This document shows, in pieces, positions 54,849 to 64,000 of a stretch of DNA of 64,000 nucleotides. Within the stretch, counting starts at the first letter, position 1. Each line of letters starts with the position of its first letter. Made by a program: the position numbers and the translations under genes. The notes beneath the pieces are model-generated. The model was given only the letters and a program-made list of their open reading frames with translations, did not search any database and was not told the origin of the DNA. This stretch comes from Rutpela maculata (Eukaryota > Arthropoda > Insecta > Coleoptera > Cerambycidae): positions 113,547,519 through 113,611,518 of the forward strand of contig OW386286.2 in the NCBI GenBank assembly GCA_936432065.2. Reading direction: 5' to 3'.

Positions 54849-57295
54849 TAAGGTCTCAAAAAATTTTTTGGCATTAGCCACCCCCATTATTAGAAGGGGT
54901 GAAAATAATAAAATTGTGATTTAGTGTGTTTATATTATAGGAACCAAAGGCCTCAACAATTTTTTTTTTACTTCATCTACCCTCACTACCGATGTAGCAT
55001 ATCATTTTATGGGGTCTTGGGCTCGGGGTCGACGATTTCAAATTTTATATTTATTAAAGTTCTATATGTACAAATATTTCTACATATAGACCAGGAGTCT
55101 GCCGACCACTAATTGGGTGTCATAGGTTTAGTCTCAAAATGTGTGAATTGTTGTTAATTTAGGGCAGTAGAGCACAGAAATGACCCTGCCAGCCCTTTTT
55201 TGGGGGCAGGGGCGTACGGCAGGCCCCCAAAGGTGTAAGAAATCGACTTGAAAAAGTAAAAAAAAAAGTCACAACTAAGTCATAGGTTTACGCATGGGGG
55301 TTGGAGGGATTTCTTAATTTACCCCCAAAAATTGTGAATCCAGACTCCCATTCATTTTGGGCGGTACCAGGAAGCGCTACGCTCGCCCAAATTTGAAAAA
55401 AAAGTGAGTTAAAAAAATGATAAGTTTATGAATGGCAATCAGGAATCCTGAGTGCGAAAAGACATTTGCCATCTTTGAAAAGTGATGCGAACGTCTTGCC
55501 TTTCACGATAATTGACGGCGAATCGGCTGTTCCTACCGCATGAACTAGTTACCCTTGCGATTCGATGAGTATCACAAATTTACAACTGGCAATCATAAAC
55601 TTTGTAAGTATGAACCCCCTGAGTGCAAAAATATATTCGGTATCTTTGAAAAGTGGTGCGAAGGTCTTGCCTTTCACGATAATTGACAGCGTATCGGCTT
55701 TTCCTACCACATGTACTAGTTACCCGTGTAATTCGATGAGTGTCATAAATTTACGACCGGCAATCAGAAACTTGGTAATTATGAACCCCCTGAGAGCGAA
55801 AATATATTCGCCATGTTTAAAAAGTGGTGAGAAGGTCTTGCCTTTCACGATAATTGATGAAGTATCGGAGCTTCCTACCGCATATATTGGTTACCCGTGT
55901 AATTCGATGAGTATCATAAATTTACGACTGGCAATCAGAAAAAAGTATGAACCTCCTGAGAGCGAAAATAATAATAATAATTTATTATTTACCCAATGTA
56001 GATACATTTATGTACATGATAAGAAATATTATTATATAAGGTAAATAAAGGGCTAAATGGTTCAGAATTCTGGATAATTCCAGATTCTGTTCTTCCACCA
56101 ATGCCCATACAATTACATATATTAATTAAACAACAACACATACTTAACCTGATAATGTACATTAAATATTATGAACAAGGGACAAGAAAATAGTCTTGAT
56201 TATAATACATTTAACATAATATGGGTTTGAGTAAAGAAGGTAGGCCTTTTACTGGGCGTTTAGTAAATATTTTTTGTAATTAAGTTTAAATGTCGTAAAT
56301 GCTGAATTAAAGTCCAGAAAATTGAATCTTATCAAACCATTGACGTAAGCAGCAACATTATAAGAAAACGACCTCTTAAAGAGGATGTGAAATTTCGAAT
56401 TGTCCGCCTTGAGAGGAAACTGTGTTCCAATTTACATGTGAGTGCATGTGTGCGCTCGTACGTGTTTGTGTATGTGTCACATGTATGAGAGGGTAATTAA
56501 AGAGAGAATAATTAAAACTAGAAGAGAAACTAATCAGAATAAAACAAACTTTGTTAGAATGGAAAAAAATAATTATAGTGGAACCAGATGCCTAGATGTT
56601 TCAACCCCCTCTAGCTGGCCCTTGTACCACTTTTCAAAGATGGCGAATATATTTTCGCACTCAGGGGGTTCATACTTACCAAGTTTATGATTGCCAGTCG
56701 TAAATTTGTGATACTCATCGAATCACAAGGGTAACTAGTACATGCGGTAGGAACAGCCGTTACGCCGTCAATTATCGTGAAAGGCAAGACGTTCGCATCA
56801 CTTTTCAAAGATGGCGAATGTCTTTTCGCACTCAGGAGGTTCATACTTACCAGATTCCTGATTGTCATTCATAATAAACTTATCATTTTTTTTAACTGAC
56901 TTTTTTTTTCAAATTTGGGCGAGCGTAGCGTTTCCTTGTACCGCCCAAAATGAATGGGAGTCTGGATTCATGATTTTTGGGGGTAAATTAAGAAATCCCT
57001 CCAACCCCCATGCGTAAACCTATGACTTATTTGTGACTTTTTTTTACCTTTTCAGCTCATATTTCTTACACCTTTGGGGGCCTGCCGTACGCCCCTGCCC
57101 CAGAAAAAAGTCTGTGCTCTACTGCCCCAAATTAACAATTCACACATTTTGGGACTAAACCTATGACACCCAATTAGTGGTCGGCGGGCTCCTAGTCTAA
57201 TAGTAGAGTGCAAATATGGTATGAAAATTTTCTTCGTTGTGAGAGCGATAGAAAATCTGGATGTGGAAGTAGTGATTCCTTGGGTAGCGGTTTTC
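54849..57295 (-). mobile_element. Helentron-like family A, copy 8, split by a foldback
   Basis: 54849-55086 holds the middle of the family (CATTAGCCACCCCCATTAT and the downstream GGGTCTTGGG-type block) and 57200-57295 the start end (CTGGATGTGGAAGTAGTGATT then GGGTAGCGGTT). The terminal hairpin half is absent. FB-4 lies between. Confidence 0.65.
55087..57199. mobile_element. Foldback element FB-4 with tandem-repeat arms
   Basis: 2.1 kb. Starts TAGACCAGGAGTCTGCCGAC and ends with its diverged inverse; arms of about 500-600 bp. The left arm extends into three tandem units of 167-171 bp (starts near 55440, 55610, 55781), and the right arm into about one and a half. Spacer about 55960-56610. ATA lies on both sides, a possible 3-bp duplication. 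No transposase. Confidence 0.65.
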
Positions 57296-57539
57296 TTTTT
57301 AAGTTTGTATTTACTTATTACTTATTCTTATTGTATTTAGTTTTTTGTAATGATAAAAGCCCTGAAATATTGGTAATCATCAATGGACCAAATGTATATA
57401 ATCATAATTGTATTAAAATCAAGTTTCTAAAAATCAACAAGACAAAAATATTAATAAAAGGAGTAAGTTAAAAGATCAAAATTAATTCTGAACTAATATT
57501 GTCAATTTCTTAATGTTTTAATTATCGTAATGAAGATTT

Positions 57540-60300
57540 GAATGTTAAATATAAATATTTTTTGGATGGCATGACGGATATTGTTAACACTCTTATGCCA
57601 AAAGGAGAAATTGTGATTCCTAGTAAATATAATAATGGGTAGTTTAATGATAGGACTTTAGATGCAATTAAATCTATTAAAAGGAGTGAACAATCTTATA
57701 AACAACATAGAATAACTAATAATCAAAACGAATGGAAGAATTATAAACAAAAAAACAAAACAGGAATGGGATTGTTAGGGTATCAGAACAGAAAAATGCA
57801 GGCATTACCAAGAGAAAATTAATTCGTGTACCTGCAATTCGACAGAGAAGAGAAAATCTTTAAAGCAAATAACAGGACAAAAGATTAGAGATAATATTGA
57901 TGTGGTTGGTTTTAATGTGTAATAATTCGCCATTCAAACGACAGTAGAAAAATGTAATGAGTTTTTTAAATGTATTAAAGGTATTATCGAAACTATACCC
58001 TTTAATAATGGGAAATTTAACAACAGTAAAAGAGCTTTTGTTATTTTAAATTATCAAATAGATGCAAACAAAAAGAAAATATCTTTTCCTTGTTAACAAA
58101 AGTCCCGATGATTTTAGTACGTTTATTTCATAACACAAAGAATGCCAATATGATTGACAGTTTGCCAAATTCGGTTCGGTTGGCGCAAGACGTCACACGG
58201 TGATAGCAGGATTTTAAATTACATAGGATTTTCCGCATGATACAAAGAATTGTGGATGGAATCATGGATTTGCCTGAACTCATTGGAATTTTGAATAAAT
58301 AGGGATTCTTAGTGTTCTTAGTAACCATTTCTCTTTATAAATGAGCTTTATCTCCGCATAAATACGTTTTAAACATATTGTCACTTTTACATGATATCAA
58401 TGCACAACGCATTTTTATAACTAAAGGTTATTGCAAGAACACTAAAATAAGTAAAATAATCCAAAAACAACTTCCACAGACGTCAGCAAACTCACTTTTA
58501 CGAAGGAAGCGGGTAGAAAATTATCACTGCGTGACGAAACAACTGTCGATTTGGTTCCGCCCACATGCGCAATGTCATACCTTGTATTCTTTGTATCATG
58601 CGTTTATTTGTAAAGAATATTTTTAAGTATTAGCTGACCCACTACTTAATACAATAGGCCCGTTCAGCATTTTTTTTTTTTTGTTTAGAAATCGAAAGTA
58701 GAACACTTTTTAAGGCAATTTCCAAATTTTTAGGTTTTTATTAGGACGTTTAAGCACTTAAATAAATTACCAAAGTTGGACCGCGCGAAAACGAGGCGGA
58801 GCTTCGCGTGACGTCACTTTGCAGATGCTGATCAGGCGACAGTCGAGATTTAATGTGACTTCATAGCTAACCTCAAAAATATGTATTTCTTAAGATTTAC
58901 AAGTATTACGTAGCTATTATTAAAATTTCTGCCTGGTTCCTGTATTTTCAACCAAAATCTAGTTCAATGTAATGTTTATGAAGTTTTAAATAGTTTGTCA
59001 CAATAAAATAAGACACTTTTTGCAGGTTAGGAATCTAACCTATAATTAGCAGTCTATTTGTATCAATCAACAATATTGAAAAATTATTTGCATTTTTAAA
59101 TATTTGCTTGGAGCCAGTTTGGCCCAAGCTAAAAATGAGTATACAAACATTAAAAATTAGAATAAACCTAAAAAACATAACAATTAAGATTATGTTAGTT
59201 ATATGATGCACATGCCCCAAGCGTGTGGCGGATGTTATTGTGTTTCTCTACAGAAACGGCGTTTGATTGTCAAATTATATCTGTTTTATATTCCTGCTGG
59301 TTTAAAATGAGTAGTGTTTATGCAGAATGATGTCACGAGTCGATAAAGCGCTTTGTACTGGAACTCAATCTTTAACATTGAATATCTAATGATTGGATAT
59401 ACTCATGAAACTGAAATTTTAACAGCTTATCTAGATGATCGAATTCTATTGAATGCCATAAAAAAATAACGAAAAAGTAATTATCGGTAACAAGCCCATT
59501 AATTAATCATTGTTGGTTGAAAAGAAGAGGTACTTTGAAGGTATCGACAATTATTATCTGACGGAAAGTTGTCAAAACCATTAAAGCTGAAGAATTTCGA
59601 CCAATTAATATGTTACCTGCATTTGAAAAAAATTTTAAACAGTCGTACACTTACAAATATTAGAATATGTTTCAAATTATTGATTAATATGTGATTATCA
59701 ATTTGGTTACATGATTGGAAAGTAACACTTGAAGGTAGAATAACAGCAATTATTTTAATAGATTTAAAACGGGCATTCGAAACGGTTGATAGAGTGAAGC
59801 TATTTGAAAAACTAAAATCATTAGGATTTAAGGCGACAGTAGTTAAATTGGTTGAAAGATTATATAAGCAACAGAAGGCAAACAGTTAAATATGAAGAAC
59901 ATGTATCTAGCGAATCATATATTAATATTGGAGGAATACCACAAGGTAGTATATTAGGACCTTTATTATTAGTTTTATATCTAAATGATATGTCTTATTC
60001 TAATTATATCATCTAGTTACTGATGACACTATAACATTTTCCATATACCTGCATATTAAGTATTGTTTGAAATAAACCAAATATTAGAAAAAATGAGTGA
60101 TTGGATGGAAGTAAAGAAGTAAATAAATTAAATGTGATAAAAACAAAAAGTCCCTAGTGATGATACTAGGGAAAAATTTATGGAGGGAGATATTTTTTTC
60201 ATGAAATTAAGTATCTCGGGGTTATAATTGACAGCTTAAAATTTAATAAAAACATCAATTATGTATGTAAAAAAAAATTAAGTTCTTAGTAGGGTTAGTT
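57540..60300 (+). pseudogene. Heavily decayed non-LTR retrotransposon 4
   Basis: Pre-RT region at 57540-58080 (FLDGMTDIVNTLMPKG, LDAIKSIKRSEQSYKQ). Then an insertion-rich stretch (58100-59340), then RT remnants EEFRPINMLPAFEKIL (about 59590), FIDLKRAFETVD-like motif A (about 59760), GIPQGSILGPLLL motif B (about 59930) and DDTITFS (motif C, about 60020). Stops and frameshifts throughout. Motif order shows RT, but the clade is not clear; it is not the same family as Jockey 1-3. Confidence 0.55.
58800..59225 (+). repeat. MITE R2, copy 2
   Basis: Diverged inverse of 22216-22601: TGACGTCAC, TTTCTGCCTGGTTCCTGTAT, CTTGGAGCCAGTTTGG. Lies inside non-LTR element 4. Confidence 0.55.
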
Positions 60301-60589
60301 GGTATTTAACTGTAAAAACTCGATATACTTGAAAATTTTGAATAATTTCGAAAAAGTGATTTTATCAACTTTTAACCTTTCTGTGACACAAATTAACAAA
60401 ACGAAAATTTAATATGTATTTTTCTTCAATTCGATGTTTTCACAAATTTTAAAATCTCATTGACTGTGAAGGTAATTCTTAATTATAACTAAAAACATTT
60501 GAATTTCCACAACCAGTTGAGTAATATCCAAGAAAAAGTATTTTTAAATTTGAATTAAAATTTTAGTGCCCAAAACACTTAAGTTATAT

Positions 60590-60985
60590 TGTTGACGTCA
60601 TCGGTCATAAACACCTAATCTCAAAAATACATATATCTTTTAAAAATTTCTGAGTAATATGTCACTATTATGAAAATTTCTGCTTGGTTCTCGTATTTTC
60701 AACTAAAATCTTGTTCAATGTAATGATCATAAAGTTTTAAATATCTTCTCCCAATGAAATAAGGCGATTTTTGTAGGTTGGAAATCCAACCTATAAATAG
60801 TAGCCCATTTTTAGTAATCAACAATATTGAGACATCATATGCGTCAATTTTTAAATGTTTGCTTGGAGCCATACTGGTTTTAAATGAGAAGTGTGGATAT
60901 AATCATTAAAAATGACAATAAACTTAAAAAACCTAAAAGTTAAGATTATGTTAATGCAACCGATGACGTCACAGCCCGTTTTGTA
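60590..60985 (+). repeat. MITE R2, copy 3
   Basis: Same orientation as copy 2: TTTCTGCTTGGTTCTCGTAT, GTAGGTTGGAAATCCAACCT and GATGACGTCAC at the end. Confidence 0.55.
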
Positions 60986-61314
60986 AAATACCCGTTCAGT
61001 TATTCAGTTCTCTGATATTTATTTTTTGGAATTTTAAATTGATAGATGAAAGAATGGTGTTTAAATATTGGTAAGTGCTTTAATGTATGGAGTACTTCAT
61101 TTTAATAATATCAAAAAAGCAAATTTGCATACAGTGAAAACACCTAATTATTTGTGATTAGAACAATTTCTGGTGGGTCACGGCACACTAGATTGAGAAT
61201 TAAAGTTGGCTGCAAAAATTTCAAAATGACTTAAATAAGAAAAAGTCATATGCAGATGATCTCTAGGTCTAGGGTTTCCTATTTAAAAATCAAAAGTTGG
61301 AGTCATTTTGGTTA

Positions 61315-63580
61315 GGGTGCCCGTCGGGAAAAATTTTGCTGATACATACTCTCTCCAAACTTCGTGTATGGCTTCATTGGACCTAGTCTGACAGCATTTT
61401 CCTCTATCATTTTTTTTGTTTTTGGGGCGTTTTCCTGCTAGATTTTCCGAAACATGTCATTTTGGCGGCATATAAAAAATGTATAGATACTGTTATTTTT
61501 CCAAGTAGGATAGCTTAAAAACGTGAATTGAAACGTGAAAAAATAATTGTCTGACAATAAATGTGGGGCATTGGGCGTGTCCGCTATCTCGAACATGTCG
61601 GAAAAACGACTATAAGAAAATTTATTAATAACCAGCTGATTTTTGCTGTATTAATTTATTAAAACATACAAAAACAAGTTTTCATATTGTCTGACGAAAA
61701 TTATTTTCCGATTTCCCAGTCTGACGCGCCAAAGTTGTCGGTTTCATGACAGCAAAAAATTTATTCGTAACATTTTTTTTAAAATTTTTTTGATTTTTAA
61801 ATAAAATTTATAATACGATTAAAAAATTGTCTGACGGTGAAATAAAGCCTTTTAGCTGGAAATGTTAAATAAAAGGTTTTTCTATGTGGTTGTCAAGCTA
61901 CCCTTGGATGTTACATTCATATGTATATATTGAGGCTATATTTATAAATAACAAGCTGATTTTTTCAATATAGCTTAATAAAAATAAATCAAATCCAATT
62001 TTTTAACTGTCTGACAAAAGGTGTTTTCCAGTTTTTCAGTTTGACGCCTGGAAAATACAATTTTTTAATGTTGTAATTTCCTTCAAATTGTCATGATTAT
62101 CTCATACTAATCATTGAAAAATCATTTTTACAGTGTCAAAAATCATAAATAAATTGCATGAACTTCGCGCTTGAAAATATATCGTTTTATACAAGTTCAC
62201 CTGTGTACATCTGTTTAGTACGCAGGCTCTATAATAGAACATAGGAGTGTGGAACGTCTTTCTACACTCCGTATTGTATTCTATAGTAGTAGTATAGTAC
62301 ACGTAGGTGGTAGTAGAGAATTGTTTTATAGTACTTGAAATTATTGTATTTTATACCTTTTTTAAAAGTTTTTTACAATAAAATAAATCGTATAATTTAA
62401 TAAAGTGCGGACTGAACAAAATTTTTAGGGCGATGCCAGGAAAATTAGTTTTTCAGCTTTGGAAATATGTCGTTTTTCTGCTGCAGAAATTCGTTTTTCA
62501 TGTAATAGGATAATTTTTAGCATCGCCCTAAAAATTTTTTTGCATAATGTTTATTTTTTTTTATTTCCTGCATACTTCATATATTTTTGATGCAAAATTG
62601 CACACTTAAATTGAATTCATATATTTACCGAAAATGGATTAATTGTTTTTTCATTTATAAAAGGTACTTTGTTATAACTAATATTGTAAAGTGTTATCTT
62701 ATAGCTTGTTTCAAGACCTTTAATTTGGGCCCTGGATGAAAATTTTCGGACTAGTAGTACCGGAGATATAGCGATTTTAAACGTACTAAATGACAATTTT
62801 TCACTACTTTTTTCTACAAAAAGTTTTACGTATTTTTCAATATTATCGAACTTAAAACTTGGGTAAGTCGAATTCAGATTGTTTAAAAGAGTTCAAAAAA
62901 TTCAAAATAAAGATTATAAAATAAGTAAGTTGAAATACCGTATCTTTTTTAACCATCTTCTCGACTAAACGAAATTTCATTTTTTTATCGCCCTAACTTC
63001 GACGGCCGCTATTGGAAAATTATGTTTTTTTGTCAGACTCTCGTTATGCCCCACTGTATTTGTCAGACACTTATACCACAAATTAAATACCTATTTTCTG
63101 CATATAATTTTCCAATGTCTGAAAGTTATGAACAAATTTTTTGCTGTCACGAAACCGACAACTTTGACGCGTCAGACTGGGAAATCGGAAAATAGTTTTC
63201 GTCAGACAATATGAAAACTTGTTTTTGTATGTTTTAATAAATTAATACAGCGAAAATCAGCTGGTTATTAATAAATTTTCTTATAGTCGTTTTTACGACA
63301 TGTTCGAGATAGCGGACACGCCCAATGACCCACATTTATTGTCAGACAATTATTTTGTCACGTTTCAATTCACGTTTTTAAGCTATTCTACTTGGAAAAA
63401 TAACAGTATCTATACATTTTTTATATGCCGTCAAAATGACATGTTTTGGAAAATCTAGTGGGAAAACGCCCCAAAAACAAAAAAAATGATAGAGGAAAAT
63501 GCTGTCAGACTAGGTCCAATGAAGCCATACACGAAGTTTGGAGAGAGTATGTATCAGCAAAATTTTTCCCGACGGGCACC
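61315..63580. mobile_element. Large foldback element FB-5 with GTCTGAC motifs
   Basis: 2.27 kb. Ends GGTGCCCGTCGGGAAAAATT and inverse with arms of about 450 bp; TTA on both sides (61312-61314, 63581-63583) allowing one extra G, a PIF/Harbinger-like duplication. The motif GTCTGAC (or its inverse) occurs about ten times. No recognisable ORF; the frame at 63446-63631 is arm sequence. Confidence 0.65.
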
Positions 63581-63583
63581 TTA

Positions 63584-64000
63584 ACTATTTACGGTGAAAC
63601 CAGAAGTCGTAGAAACTTGACGGATGAATAAGAAATATCGTTTTGGTAACATGTGACACATGCCTACTAGTGTTTGGAAAAATCGGTTTTAAACCGGTTT
63701 TTTTGGAAACCGAACAGAACCGATTTTTTTAATCAAAAACCGGTTTTATAGTAAATCGTACTGATGATCAGTTTTTAAACTAAAATTAGTGCCTATTGTT
63801 AGGTTAGCACATTTTCTTGCTGTTTCAGAATTCCAGTGTTACACTGTAAAAAATGTATGTAAAATTACATTTATGGATGTAAAAATACTTGGAAAGTTAG
63901 TTCAATTTCCTATGAAATTATACATAATTAATTTATTTTTACCAGGACTTTCAGGGCAAGTTGAACATATTTATGGTTTATTACATAAAGTAAATTAAAA
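63584..64000. other. End of window, no gene recognised
   Basis: Several AACCGGTTT palindromes near 63690-63750. The open frame running to the window edge has no identifiable motif. Confidence 0.35.

Noticed and set aside
55565..56044. 159-codon open frame as a host gene
   Set aside because: It consists of tandem DNA units of the foldback arm with an inverted copy opposite; no known domain. Kept only as a repeat observation.
63789..63998. Open frame at the window edge as a gene start
   Set aside because: No recognisable domain; cannot be judged without sequence beyond the window.

Overview
This is an AT-rich eukaryotic window, almost certainly from an arthropod and probably an insect. The evidence is spliced exons with GT/AG borders and a dense mix of insect-type transposons: Jockey-like non-LTR elements, Ty3/gypsy elements, piggyBac, hAT, mariner- and Harbinger-type MITEs, a Spy-like element and Helentron-like non-autonomous elements. 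Nothing is prokaryotic; no operon, Shine-Dalgarno-led gene or CRISPR array was seen. I cannot name the species or order.

Only two host genes are supportable. (1) The last three exons of a HIRA-type histone H3.3 chaperone gene on the + strand (9499-9746, 10385-10473, 26813-26920). The intron phases match and the stop codon is at 26918-26920. The last intron is 16.3 kb, swollen by nested transposons. (2) A 51-codon gene on the - strand (53474-53629) for a brawnin/UQCC6-like mitochondrial membrane microprotein, a complex III assembly factor, with a poly(A) signal 55 bases past the stop.

Layout. 1-9.5 kb (upstream HIRA intron): Helentron-like copies, foldback elements with tRNA-like modules, and mariner-type MITEs. 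9.5-26.9 kb: HIRA 3' end; its last intron holds a full-length but decayed gypsy element (12274-21215) interrupted by a Jockey-like element, itself interrupted by a palindromic MITE and a Helentron-like element; also an XPG-like nuclease ORF and several MITEs. 27-31.8 kb: a decayed hAT element starting 49 bases after the HIRA stop, then a piggyBac with clean ends. 33.2-37.5 kb: a GAAATTTC-rich repeat carrying a Spy-like inverted dimer and a Helentron-like copy. 37.8-45.5 kb: two Jockey-like elements, one hosting an internally deleted gypsy element. 45.7-47 kb: a TTF-finger hAT with a perfect 8-bp target duplication. 47.9-51.1 kb: foldbacks and a 238-bp tandem repeat with two inverted hammerhead ribozyme motifs. 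51.7-52.6 kb: an internally deleted piggyBac. 54.8-63.6 kb: large foldbacks, a badly decayed non-LTR element and MITE copies.

Most promising signals: a structurally complete type I hammerhead ribozyme in both orientations; two Helentron-like families whose insertion points can be read from interrupted coding frames or an empty paralogous arm; a Spy-like palindromic dimer with its empty AAA/TTT site in the same window; tandemly repeated tRNA-Trp primer-binding-site motifs in the gypsy leader; and the unannotated brawnin-like microprotein gene. All homology calls rest on reading motifs, not on searches.
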